This document shows, in pieces, positions 40,968 through 50,057 of a stretch of DNA of 64,000 bases. How positions within the stretch are numbered: the first letter of the stretch is position 1; every line of letters begins with the position of its first letter. The stretch is from Hyphomicrobiales bacterium (GTDB taxonomy: Bacteria > Pseudomonadota > Alphaproteobacteria > Rhizobiales > Rhizobiaceae): contig UBJR01000013.1 in assembly GCA_900465675.1 (NCBI GenBank), positions 166,065 to 230,064 of the forward strand. Reading direction: 5' to 3'. A program made the translations under genes and the position numbers. Under the pieces are notes generated by a model, which had not been told where the DNA came from, made no database searches, and saw only the letters and a list, made by a program, of their open reading frames with translations.

Positions 40968-43961
40968 TTACTTCGAGATCAGGCATGTGCCGCCAGCGGC
41001 ACGATACTTTTCGCAAAGCGCTGCGGCTTCGTCCTTCGAGCCGGCCGGGATACGGACGCGGTAGAAGGTGCCCTTGCCGGCGATATCGGCCTTGCGGATT
41101 TCGAAGCTGCGGCCAGCCAGAACACTGCCAAACTTCTTCGAGAGGCTTGCGTAGGACTTGTTGGCTTCGGCCTCTGAGGGCAGCGATGCGATCTGGACAC
41201 CGTAGCCGCCGGAAGGCGCTGAAGCCTGCGGCTGGGTGGCTGCGGGCGCCACAGAGGCAACCTCGGCCGGCTTCGGCGGCTGAGGAGCAGCAGCGGCTGC
41301 AGGCTTGGCAGCCGGGCGGACTGCCGGGACCGGAGCAGCATCTGCAGGCTTTGCCGCAGCCTGGGGCTCGACCTGCGTCGACTGAACCTGACGGACCGGC
41401 GGCTCGACATTAGCAGGGTTGCTCGCGGCAACCTTGGCAAGGACCGATTCGGACGCACCAGCCTGGGCAGGCGGCGTTGCCGTGTTCTCGACCGGGGTGG
41501 AGCGGATGTCGGCAGAAGCGACTTCGGTGCTGGCCGGGAAGCTGGCAGCCGAGCCGTTCGGCGTGATGGTGGTCGTCTTGACCTGTTTGACAACAGGCGC
41601 ATCGACGGGTGCTTCGTCCTCACGGGCTACCAGAGTCCCGTCAGGCTTGACGATCATCGTGCGGACTTTGCGCGGCGAAACGGCCGGGACGCGGTCTGCG
41701 TCGCCGTCATTTGCTGCCTGCTCCGGCTGATTTTGGTCCGGAAGAAGACGCGGATCCTGCGTATCGCTGACCGGGGTGCTCATCGCCTGGTCGGTGACAT
41801 CGCCGTCATTGTCTTCAGGGGCAATCTCAGGCGTCAGTGTGCGCTGAACGACGTCGACAGGTTCCTCATCCGAGGACACCAGGGCCGTCTGCTTCGGCGT
41901 CTCGGTGGCGCCAGCGACACGGTCGTAAACGGCCTTGTCCTGGTTCGGAACGGTCTTGCCGCCCGGATTGTCAGGAACGACCTTAACAGGTTCCTTGTCG
42001 GCGGAAATGATGCGCGGCTCGCCCGAGCCACCGGCAATGCCTGAGTCGGCTACGACCGTGTACAGACCGTAGGCACCGCCTGCGAAAACCACCACCATGG
42101 CAGCGGCGGCAAGCATGCGCTTCATCGAGCGGGCGCGGTGCATGTCTTCGGCTGCGCCTGCGGACTGAATGTGGACTTCCGCGAGCTGCTCGGTGCGCTG
42201 CACCGGCTCGCGCATGCTGCGGCGAAGGTCTTCCTCAAGCGCGCGCTCCAGATCGTCAAGACCGGCAACGGCAGGTGCTGCGGCAGGCTTCACGGCGGCA
42301 GGAGTAGCGGCCGGCGGCGCCCAGGCGGGAGCAGCGGCAGGTGCACGCTCTGCAGACTTCATCGGCTCAAAGAGGCTGGCAATCTCGGCGTCGACGTCGA
42401 AATCGAAATCAGAAGTCTGCGCGACAGGCTTGTGCTGTTCGACAGGCGGCAGCGCCGGAACATGCATCTCTTCGACAGCCTCCGGATGCCCATCGGCATC
42501 GGCAATCATCGACGGATCGAAAGGCAGTTCTTCAACGGGCTCAGGTGCGGCTGCCTGCACGGGAGCGGTCCGCTGCGGCGCCGGGGTAAAGACAGAGGCA
42601 GCAGGCACATAGGAAACAGGCGCAGGCGTATAGGCAGGCTGCGCCACCGGACGCGGCGCCTCATCAAGCACAGGCGCGGGTGCAATCGGACGCGCGGCGG
42701 CAACAGGTACCGGAACGAATGCGGCAGCAGGCGCGGCCACCGGTGCCGGAGCAGCAGCGACCGGCTCGGGCAGCGGCTTCACGGGTTCGGCGAAATCAAG
42801 ATCAGCGAGTTCCAGTTCGATGCCCTCGAGATCGAGCTCGAAGTCATGACCGGCAAACGGGTCTTCCTCTTCCGGAGCAGCCGGCTTGGCAGCAACGGGA
42901 GCAAAGGCCTGAACCGGCTCGGCATGGCGAACGGGAGCAGCTTCGACGGGCACCTCATGATGAACCGGCTCGGCAGCGCGCTGCGGGACCGGGTAGCGGG
43001 AGACGTCGGCCAGCAGATTATCGATATCGAACGCCGTGGCCGCATCCTGCGGCAAAGCTTCGGTCAGCGCGGCATCCGATGCCACGACGCCATCCTTGGC
43101 GGCGGCGGCTAGATCGAAACCGGCATCGTGCGAAACGGGTTCAGCGTAGGCTTCGACGGCTGCCGCTTCGGCGACCGGCTCGTGCTGTGGCAATTCGGCG
43201 ACTTCGTGGCGATCGATCTCGGCCGGAAAACCACCGGAAACCGGCAGAAACTCATCGGCGACATCGAGAGCTGCAAGTTCGTGAATTGCAGCTTCGGATG
43301 GAATGGTCTCGACCACCTGCGGCGCGGCGGCAACGGGCGCAGCGGCGACCGGCTCGGGCACCATGGCGACAGGAGCCGCCGGTGCTTCACGGCGAGCCGT
43401 GTGGAAATTGGCAAGCGGCAGCTTGATGCTGGCAGCCGACCACTGCGGCGCCTTCTGAGCCGGTGCCACCGGCTGAACAGCAGCCGCCGCACCGATCGAC
43501 ATTTCAAGCTCTTCGATCAGATCACGGGCGCCGTTCGACACTGGCTCGGACTGCTGCGCAGTCCAATCCGCCGAAGCAAAGGCTCCCGCAGCATTCCAGG
43601 CGGAAGCGGCTGCCGGCTCGGCATGGACGACCGGCTCAGGCTCTACGGCCTGTGTCTCGTAATAGGTCGGCTCCGGCTCGACCTGAGAAGTCTGCTCGTA
43701 AGTGACGGGCTCGTAGGCCGCGACCGGCTCGGCCGGATGGTCGACAACATCCGGTGCGCGCGGTTCGTCATAGCTCTCGAATTCCCGCAGCAGCTCGTCT
43801 TCGAGATCGAAGGCGGGCTCCTGCCGGACCGGCTCTGAAACAGTATTGGCGGCTACCCGCGGCTCGAAGCCAACGATGCGCGCGAGTTCCGCAAGCGGAT
43901 CGTTTTCATCGAACAGCTCCGTCTTCTGTCGCGCGTCATACGCAAGTTGTTTGTCTGCCAT
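40968..43961 (-). CDS. Large SPOR-domain division/peptidoglycan-binding protein
   Basis: About 997 aa. A cytoplasmic region of about 610 residues rich in Pro/Ala/Val/Glu precedes one transmembrane helix (about 613-635, MLAAAAMVVVFAGGAYGLY), a periplasmic low-complexity linker, and a C-terminal SPOR domain (last 80 residues, YGVQIASLPSEAEANKSYAS to GGTCLISK) that binds denuded glycan at the septum. I use ATG 43961 (MADKQLAYDARQ); ATG 43967 is possible. It lies between argS and nagZ in a conserved rhizobial order. Only the SPOR domain is assignable. Confidence 0.92.
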   Translation of the reverse strand: MADKQLAYDARQKTELFDENDPLAELARIVGFEPRVAANTVSEPVRQEPAFDLEDELLREFESYDEPRAPDVVDHPAEPVAAYEPVTYEQTSQVEPEPTYYETQAVEPEPVVHAEPAAASAWNAAGAFASADWTAQQSEPVSNGARDLIEELEMSIGAAAAVQPVAPAQKAPQWSAASIKLPLANFHTARREAPAAPVAMVPEPVAAAPVAAAPQVVETIPSEAAIHELAALDVADEFLPVSGGFPAEIDRHEVAELPQHEPVAEAAAVEAYAEPVSHDAGFDLAAAAKDGVVASDAALTEALPQDAATAFDIDNLLADVSRYPVPQRAAEPVHHEVPVEAAPVRHAEPVQAFAPVAAKPAAPEEEDPFAGHDFELDLEGIELELADLDFAEPVKPLPEPVAAAPAPVAAPAAAFVPVPVAAARPIAPAPVLDEAPRPVAQPAYTPAPVSYVPAASVFTPAPQRTAPVQAAAPEPVEELPFDPSMIADADGHPEAVEEMHVPALPPVEQHKPVAQTSDFDFDVDAEIASLFEPMKSAERAPAAAPAWAPPAATPAAVKPAAAPAVAGLDDLERALEEDLRRSMREPVQRTEQLAEVHIQSAGAAEDMHRARSMKRMLAAAAMVVVFAGGAYGLYTVVADSGIAGGSGEPRIISADKEPVKVVPDNPGGKTVPNQDKAVYDRVAGATETPKQTALVSSDEEPVDVVQRTLTPEIAPEDNDGDVTDQAMSTPVSDTQDPRLLPDQNQPEQAANDGDADRVPAVSPRKVRTMIVKPDGTLVAREDEAPVDAPVVKQVKTTTITPNGSAASFPASTEVASADIRSTPVENTATPPAQAGASESVLAKVAASNPANVEPPVRQVQSTQVEPQAAAKPADAAPVPAVRPAAKPAAAAAPQPPKPAEVASVAPAATQPQASAPSGGYGVQIASLPSEAEANKSYASLSKKFGSVLAGRSFEIRKADIAGKGTFYRVRIPAGSKDEAAALCEKYRAAGGTCLISK

Positions 43962-44022
43962 ACCCATCCCACTCAAAAGCCAACGCGGTCAATGCCAGCG
44001 CAATGTGGGGATTTGGTGACGT

Positions 44023-45780
44023 TTATCGCATTTCATCCGGTGCGGCGGTACCAGTAATGGCAAGACCCGACTTCAAAACCGAAGCGACAGCGTACACCAG
44101 CCCTAGTCTGGCAATACTCGATTCTCGGCTCTTATCGTTAACAAATCGTAATTCAGTCTGATCTTTACCTTTGTTCCAGTGTGCATGGAACGAACTGGCG
44201 AGGTCGTAGAGATAGAAAGCGACCCTGTGAGGCTCCTGTGCCTGGGCCGCGGATTCGACGACGCGCGGGAACTCCGCAGCCTTCGCAATCAGCTGCAATT
44301 CCGCGGGATCCGAGATTCCGGAGACGGCTTTTGCAAGCTCTGCGGGGGTCACGTCGAGGTCCGGAAACGCCTCCCTCGCCTGCCGGAAAACCGACATGCA
44401 ACGGGCATGCGCATACTGCACGTAAAAGACCGGATTATCCTTCGACTGTTCCGTTACTTTGGCGAAATCGAAGTCAAGCGGCTCGGAACTCTTCCGGTAC
44501 AGCATCATGAAACGCACCGAATCGCGGCCGACTTCCTCGACCACGTCGCGCAGCGTCACGAAGTCGCCGGAGCGCTTCGACATCTTCACCGGCTCGCCAT
44601 TGCGATAGAGCTTCACGAGTTGGCAGAGCAGCACCGTCAGCTTCGAATTGCCTTCCGAAACGGCACGCGCGACAGCTTCCAGACGCTTGACGTAGCCGCC
44701 ATGGTCGGCGCCGAGCACATAGATCATCTCGTTGAAGCCACGGTCGAACTTGTTCTTGAAGTAAGCAACGTCAGCGGCAAAGTAAGTATAGGAACCATCC
44801 GACTTGATCAGCGGACGATCGACATCGTCGCCGACCTCGGTCGAGCGGAACAGTGTCTGCTCGCGGTCTTCCCAATCCTCGGGCAGCTGGCCCTTCGGCG
44901 GCGGCAGAGAACCCTTGTAGACGAAGCCCTTGAAGGTCAGGTCGTTGATTGCGGTCCGGATAGCGGCGGCACCGCCATCATGCAGCGTGCGCTCGGAGAA
45001 GAACACGTCGTGGTGAACGTTCAATGCTGCCAGATCCTCGCGGATCATCACCATCATTGCATCGATCGCCTTGTCCTTGACGATGGGCATCCACTGCTCT
45101 TCCGGCATATTGTGCAACCGCACGCCATATTCACTGGCCAGTGACTGGCCGACCGGCACGAGGTAATCGCCCGGATAGAGACCTGCCGGGATCTCGCCGA
45201 TCTTCTCGCCGAGGGCTTCGCGGTAACGCAGGAAGACCGAGCGTGCCAGCACGTCGATCTGCGAGCCGGCATCGTTGATGTAATATTCCTTCTCGACGGC
45301 ATAGCCGGCAAAAGACAGAAGATTTGCCAGTGCGTCGCCGACAACGGCGCCGCGGCAATGGCCGACATGCATCGGGCCGGTCGGGTTTGCCGAGACGTAT
45401 TCGACATTGACCTTGCGGCCGATGCCAAGCGTCGAGCGGCCGTAATCAGTGCCGGCGCCGATCATCGACGCGAGCAGCCGCTGCCAGTAGCCGACGGACA
45501 GCTTGATGTTGATGAATCCAGGACCGGCGACGGAGACGTCAGCCACATCCGGATCTTCCTTCAACTTGCCGATGATGATTTCGGCGAAGGCCCGCGGGTT
45601 GGTGCCGAGCGGCTTAGCCAGCACCATCGCTGCGTTGGTCGCAACGTCGCCATGAGTGGCGTCACGCGGCGGCTCGACGGCGATGCGGCCGAAATCGAGC
45701 TCGGATCGCTTTTCCTTGACCAGATCGATCTGTTCAAGGGCGGTTTTAATCCTGGCTTCGAAATCGGTAAAAAGGTTCAT
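44023..45780 (-). CDS. argS: Arginyl-tRNA synthetase
   Basis: Class I synthetase of 585 aa. HIGH-type motif VSANPTGPMHVGHCRGAVVG near residue 120, KMSKS-type EPVKMSKRSGDFVTLRD near 390, and the C-terminal anticodon-binding DALR domain. The chosen start 45780 gives MNLFTDFEARIKTALEQ, the usual rhizobial N-terminus. It is 65 bp downstream of dgt. Confidence 0.97.
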   Translation of the reverse strand: MNLFTDFEARIKTALEQIDLVKEKRSELDFGRIAVEPPRDATHGDVATNAAMVLAKPLGTNPRAFAEIIIGKLKEDPDVADVSVAGPGFINIKLSVGYWQRLLASMIGAGTDYGRSTLGIGRKVNVEYVSANPTGPMHVGHCRGAVVGDALANLLSFAGYAVEKEYYINDAGSQIDVLARSVFLRYREALGEKIGEIPAGLYPGDYLVPVGQSLASEYGVRLHNMPEEQWMPIVKDKAIDAMMVMIREDLAALNVHHDVFFSERTLHDGGAAAIRTAINDLTFKGFVYKGSLPPPKGQLPEDWEDREQTLFRSTEVGDDVDRPLIKSDGSYTYFAADVAYFKNKFDRGFNEMIYVLGADHGGYVKRLEAVARAVSEGNSKLTVLLCQLVKLYRNGEPVKMSKRSGDFVTLRDVVEEVGRDSVRFMMLYRKSSEPLDFDFAKVTEQSKDNPVFYVQYAHARCMSVFRQAREAFPDLDVTPAELAKAVSGISDPAELQLIAKAAEFPRVVESAAQAQEPHRVAFYLYDLASSFHAHWNKGKDQTELRFVNDKSRESSIARLGLVYAVASVLKSGLAITGTAAPDEMR

Positions 45781-45845
45781 CGCACTCTTCCATGCATAGG
45801 CTGTGCCACAAGGCATCGACCGGCCTTTTGCCGGGCGCGTGCTGC

Positions 45846-47063
45846 CTATCGCAAATCGGGAGTGTGGTCAAACAATCGCCTGTGAGCGCTGATAGCATAG
45901 GTGTCGGTCATGCCGGCCAGATAGTCGCCGACATGGCGGGCTTTCGGCGCGTCTGCAAGGCCTGCGATATGATCGACCCAGTAGTGGCTCTGCATCTCCT
46001 TCGGGTTCGCCATATAGGCGCCGAAGAGGTCGGTGACGATCTGCGCGGCCCCTGCCCGGATGCGCATGATCTCGGGATGGCGATAGATGCGCTTGAAGAG
46101 CATCTGCTTGATCAGCCTGTCGGTTTCGGCCATCGCCGGCGAGAAGGTGGCGATGACGCGGTCGGCGTGACGGATATCGTCAGCGCTCTCCGGCTTGATC
46201 TGCGACAGGCGCTGCTGCGCGACGGAAATGACATCCTCGACCATGCGGGTGATCTGACGGCGCATGATTTCATGGGTGAAGCGGCTCGCCTCGAGGTTCG
46301 GATAGCGCTCGCGCACTTCCGCCATCAGCCCGGCGAGGAAGGGAATTTCCTCCAGCATCTCGAAGGTCAGGTAGCCGGAGCGCAGGCCGTCGTCGATATC
46401 GTGGGTATTATAGGCGATGTCGTCGGCAATCGCCGCTACCTGCGCCTCAAGGCTTGCATAGGTGTCGAGCTGCAGGTCGTGGATCTCGCAATAATCGAGG
46501 ATCGGCTGCGGGACCGGCCCGCGCGTGCCCTGCCCGTCCTTCGTCAGCAGCGGGCCGTTGTGCTTCACGAGGCCTTCGAGGCTTTCCCAGGTCAGGTTGA
46601 TGCCGTCGAATTCGGCATAGCGGCGCTCCAGCTTGGTCACGATCCGCAGTGACTGGGCATTGTGATCGAAGCCGCCATAGGGCAGCAGCACCTCATGCAG
46701 CGCATCTTCGCCGGTATGGCCGAAGGGCGTGTGGCCGAAATCGTGGACCAGCGCCACGCCCTCGGCCAGATCTTCATCCAGCTTGAGTGCACGGGCCAAA
46801 GCGCGGGCGATCTGTGCAACCTCGATCGTGTGCGTCAGGCGCGTGCGGTAGTGGTCGCCATCCTGGGCGATGAAGACCTGCGTCTTGTGCTTCAGGCGGC
46901 GGAAGGCCGTGGTGTGGACGATGCGGTCGCGGTCGCGCTGGAAGTCGGAACGTGTCGGGCTGGAGCTTTCGTCATAGAGCCGCCCGCGGGTCGTCCAGGG
47001 GTCTGCCGCATAGACTGCCCGCTCGCTGTTTCCAAAACCCAATGCATGCCTGTCGATCGTCAT
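45846..47063 (-). CDS. dgt: dGTP triphosphohydrolase-like HD protein
   Basis: A 405-aa HD-domain nucleotide hydrolase of the Dgt-like family. Motifs are FRRLKHKTQVF (about 55), RLTHTIEVAQIARALARAL and LVHDFGHTPFGHTGEDAL, which give the H...HD...D metal site. The length suits the alphaproteobacterial dNTPase group rather than E. coli Dgt (505 aa), so substrate range may be wider than dGTP. First gene of the leftward run towards argS; divergent from erpA. Confidence 0.93.
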   Translation of the reverse strand: MTIDRHALGFGNSERAVYAADPWTTRGRLYDESSSPTRSDFQRDRDRIVHTTAFRRLKHKTQVFIAQDGDHYRTRLTHTIEVAQIARALARALKLDEDLAEGVALVHDFGHTPFGHTGEDALHEVLLPYGGFDHNAQSLRIVTKLERRYAEFDGINLTWESLEGLVKHNGPLLTKDGQGTRGPVPQPILDYCEIHDLQLDTYASLEAQVAAIADDIAYNTHDIDDGLRSGYLTFEMLEEIPFLAGLMAEVRERYPNLEASRFTHEIMRRQITRMVEDVISVAQQRLSQIKPESADDIRHADRVIATFSPAMAETDRLIKQMLFKRIYRHPEIMRIRAGAAQIVTDLFGAYMANPKEMQSHYWVDHIAGLADAPKARHVGDYLAGMTDTYAISAHRRLFDHTPDLR

Positions 47064-47284
47064 TCTTCACCGTCATTCGAGCTCGCGGCCGGATCGCCCA
47101 TTGACGCCGCTTCACGCTCTTCATACCTATAGTCAGTATATACGGCAAAGCGGCGCTTTCTTAACCGCTTTCCGCAATAATGCGTTTCAATGACGCATGT
47201 GATAAATTCTTTTGATATCAGCCGTTTGAAAGATCATCGGCTTCTATCAATTCTCTCCGGATCTTGACCCCGGCAGGAGGAAGC

Positions 47285-47617
47285 ATGACAGAGACCACAG
47301 TAACCCTCTCCGATGCCGCGGCAAAGCGAATCGCCGCCATCGTCGGCGCCGAAGCCGGCAAGAGCGCCCTTCGCGTCTCCGTCGAAGGCGGCGGATGTTC
47401 GGGGTTTTCCTACAAGTTCGATCTCGCCGATGGCGTTCAGGACGACGACGTGATCGTCGAGAAGAACGACGCGAAGGTGCTGATCGACAGCATGTCGCTG
47501 ATCTATATGGCGGGCTCGGAGATCGACTTCGTTGATAACCTGCTCGGCCAGTCCTTCCAGATCAACAATCCGAACGCGGTCGCCAGTTGCGGCTGCGGCA
47601 CCAGCTTTTCGATCTGA
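47285..47617 (+). CDS. erpA: A-type iron-sulfur cluster insertion protein
   Basis: A 110-aa A-type carrier that delivers Fe-S clusters to apoproteins. The three conserved cysteines are in GGGCSGFSYKF (about 38) and SCGCGTSF (about 104-106). The ATG at 47285 follows GGAGGAAGC; an upstream in-frame start adds six residues. A hairpin terminator follows. Promoter region 47064-47284 is AT-rich, but I see no clear iron-regulator box. Confidence 0.93.
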   Translation: MTETTVTLSDAAAKRIAAIVGAEAGKSALRVSVEGGGCSGFSYKFDLADGVQDDDVIVEKNDAKVLIDSMSLIYMAGSEIDFVDNLLGQSFQINNPNAVASCGCGTSFSI

Positions 47618-47641
47618 ACAACATCAGAGCACCCAAATCAG

Positions 47642-47673
47642 ACCGGCCGAAGAAATCTCTTCCGGCCGGTTTA
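47642..47673 (+). terminator. Terminator of erpA
   Basis: ACCGGCCGAAGA pairs with TCTTCCGGCCGGT (one bulged C), followed by TTTATCGTCTT. Confidence 0.8.
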
Positions 47674-47733
47674 TCGTCTTGTCCGGACGCTGCCCATCAC
47701 GATACAAGATCGGCACGAAGCAAGAGGTGATGG

Positions 47734-48525
47734 ATGAAGATCGCGACCTGGAACATCAACGGCGTCAAGGCGCGTATCGACAACCTCACGCAATGGCTGA
47801 AGGATTCCAGCCCTGACATCGCCTGCCTGCAGGAAATCAAGACCGTCGACGAAGGGTTTCCTCGCCTCGAGATCGAGGCGCTCGGCTATCACGTCGAAAC
47901 CCACGGCCAGAAGGGTTTCAATGGCGTCGCGATCCTTTCCAAGAGCAAGCCTGACGAAGTGAACTGCGGCCTGCCCGGCGACCCGCTGGATGAGCAGGCG
48001 CGCTTCCTCGAGGCCGTCTTTTCGTTACCCGGCAACAAGGCGCTTCGCATCGGCTGCCTCTACCTGCCGAACGGCAACCCTGTTGATACCGAGAAATACA
48101 CCTACAAGCTCGCGTGGATGGAGCGGCTGCGGCAATTCGCGATCCAGCGTCTCGAATATGAGGAAGCCTTCATCCTGGCCGGTGACTACAACGTCATTCC
48201 CGAACCGCATGATTGCTTCGATCCGAAGGTCTGGGAGAATGACGCGCTGTTCCTGCCGCAGACGCGCGAGGCTTTCCGCAGGCTCGAAGCCCTCGGCTTT
48301 ACCGACGCGGTGCGCGCGACCACCGATGCGACACAGCTCTATTCATTCTGGGATTATCAGGCCGGTGCCTGGCCGAAGAATAACGGCATTCGTATCGACC
48401 ATCTGATGCTGTCGCCCGAGGCTGCTGACCGGATGACGTCGACGGCGATCGAAAAGCATGTCCGCGCCTGGGAAAAGCCGTCGGACCACGTGCCCGTCGT
48501 CGCCTATTTCGACTTCGCCGCTTAA
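47734..48525 (+). CDS. xth: Exodeoxyribonuclease III (AP endonuclease)
   Basis: A 263-aa DNA repair enzyme of the exonuclease-endonuclease-phosphatase fold. MKIATWNINGVKARIDNL start, CLQEIKT (metal Glu), GFNGVAILSK, AGDYNVIPEPHDC (catalytic Asp/Asn) and the terminal SDHVPVVA (His). Its stop is 6 bp from the stop of exoR on the opposite strand. Start 47734 has AGAGGTG just upstream. Confidence 0.96.
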   Translation: MKIATWNINGVKARIDNLTQWLKDSSPDIACLQEIKTVDEGFPRLEIEALGYHVETHGQKGFNGVAILSKSKPDEVNCGLPGDPLDEQARFLEAVFSLPGNKALRIGCLYLPNGNPVDTEKYTYKLAWMERLRQFAIQRLEYEEAFILAGDYNVIPEPHDCFDPKVWENDALFLPQTREAFRRLEALGFTDAVRATTDATQLYSFWDYQAGAWPKNNGIRIDHLMLSPEAADRMTSTAIEKHVRAWEKPSDHVPVVAYFDFAA

Positions 48526-48531
48526 AGGAAA

Positions 48532-49332
48532 TCAGTCGCCGCTGGTGGCGATATTGTGGGAGAGCGATACCGCCGCACGGCGGTCTCCTTCGGTGGCGAC
48601 CGAGAACGCCTGCTCCTGCAGCGATTCCATCCAGCCACAGTCCTTCGGCTTGCAGCGGTCGAGCGCCGCCGTCATCATTGCCAGACCGCGGGCCGACTGC
48701 CCTTCCTGGAAAAGAATATTGCCGAAGACCGACATGGCACCGGGATGCCCGCTCTTGCGGGCCTGGTTCAGCCACTTCTTGGCCTGCAGCGGATTGGCGC
48801 TGCCGCCATCGCCGGACAGCATCATCTGCGCCAGCTGGAACTGCGCCTCCGGCACGCCGAAGGTGGAGGCGACCTGGAAATAAAGCTGGCGGGCCTGATT
48901 GAGGTCGGTCTTGACGGGGCTACCCGGAATGCCGTGCTTGTAGTAGCTGGCAAGCGACAGAAGCGCATTGATGAAGAAGCCGGTGTCTTCGGAGCCGGGC
49001 TCGACGCCCTGCTGGGCAATCTCGCTGTAGATCTTGAAGGCCTCGAAATCGTCCTGGGTAACGCCATCACCGTCGGCATACATATTGGCCAGCGCCCAGC
49101 GCGAGCCGGTGTGCCCCTTCTCGGCCGCGTATTTATAGGCTTCAACGGCCTCTTCCTTCTGGCCGCTCTTGTAAGCCTTGAAACCGAACTTGAAGAGATC
49201 GAAAGGACCGGATTCCTTGGTCACGCCGGCATTGATATCAAACGCGCCGGCTGGGGATGCAATCGCCGCTGAAAGAGCGATGGACAGCCCCATGATAGAT
49301 GATCTGAAAAGTCTGAACTCGGATGTCAGCAT
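48532..49332 (-). CDS. exoR: ExoR, periplasmic Sel1-repeat regulator of ExoS/ChvI
   Basis: A 266-aa exported protein starting MLTSEFRLFRSSIMG, with a signal peptide (cleavage near AIASPAGA-FDIN, residue 31) and Sel1-like repeats from about residue 45 to 230 (KAYKSGQKEEAVEAYKYAAE, GSRWALANMYADGDGVTQDD, AQFQLAQMMLSGDGGSANPL). In Sinorhizobium and Agrobacterium, ExoR binds and represses the ExoS/ChvG sensor and is destroyed at acid pH, which switches succinoglycan, motility and symbiosis or virulence genes. The start and repeats match that protein well. The open frame continues upstream but lacks a signal sequence there. Confidence 0.95.
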   Translation of the reverse strand: MLTSEFRLFRSSIMGLSIALSAAIASPAGAFDINAGVTKESGPFDLFKFGFKAYKSGQKEEAVEAYKYAAEKGHTGSRWALANMYADGDGVTQDDFEAFKIYSEIAQQGVEPGSEDTGFFINALLSLASYYKHGIPGSPVKTDLNQARQLYFQVASTFGVPEAQFQLAQMMLSGDGGSANPLQAKKWLNQARKSGHPGAMSVFGNILFQEGQSARGLAMMTAALDRCKPKDCGWMESLQEQAFSVATEGDRRAAVSLSHNIATSGD

Positions 49333-50057
49333 TTCACTCGGTTTCTTTCGCTTCCATCGCAGACCAGCCCGGCAGCAAAAACTCCGCTGCCACGCGTCCC
49401 GGCGTATTCCCTCCAGGCGAGCGATCCCGCGGCGAGCTCTCTGGCTCCTTTGCCCGCGTCGCATCCAGCCTTTCGCCCTTCTTCGAGGGCGTGAATTTCC
49501 TGCGCATCGCGATGGACCGCCCGGTTTCCGGCCCGGCCCGCCTGCAATGCCTGCGGCGTCATTTTTACGGAGGAAATGTCTCTCTCTCCGCCTCGCCAAT
49601 AGTCGTAAACACCAAATGTGACCAAACCGGTATCGGCGTGATCGCGGCGTTCTTCAGCGCCCATCATGGACGCGGAAACATCGGAGAATGGACAGATGGA
49701 AGACACGACCTGAGAGCGAAGTTTTTCGGCGGAATCGCCTTGCGGGAAAAGCTGAATCGCCAATGGAGCGGAATGAAATCCGGCCCCCGATCGGCCCTCG
49801 CCTGTCCCTGAAAAAACTCGACCCATCTTACTTTTCAAACGCACCCTACGCCTGCCATTCCCTTGCCCGAAGATACCGCTGCGCTCTGTTTGTGGCGGGA
49901 AATGGACAAATTGTCCCTGGAGAGAGCTTACGCCAACTGTCGTAAAAAACTGTTGCGGATTCGTCACAAAATGGGATGGCCAAAAGGCATGATTAATATG
50001 GCAGCAAGCAAAGAAAAGCCCGGCGCTGGGCCGGGCTTTGTGTTTGGCAGGTCTTGA
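49333..50057. other. 725-bp intergenic region upstream of exoR
   Basis: No supported gene. Several open frames up to 213 codons cross it on both strands, but their composition is that of chance frames and none has a ribosome site. It should hold the exoR promoter, which in Sinorhizobium is ChvI-controlled; I cannot assign a ChvI site by eye. The last 45 bp contain the terminator of the leftward porin gene. Confidence 0.55.
50014..50041 (-). terminator. Terminator of the FadL-type gene
   Basis: AAAGCCCGGC (50015-50024) with GCCGGGCTTT (50030-50039), loop GCTGG; on the minus strand followed by TTTCTTTGC. Confidence 0.85.

Noticed and set aside
49326..49967. 213-codon minus-strand frame in the exoR upstream region
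   Set aside because: No ribosome site, no domain, mixed composition; overlaps the expected exoR promoter region.
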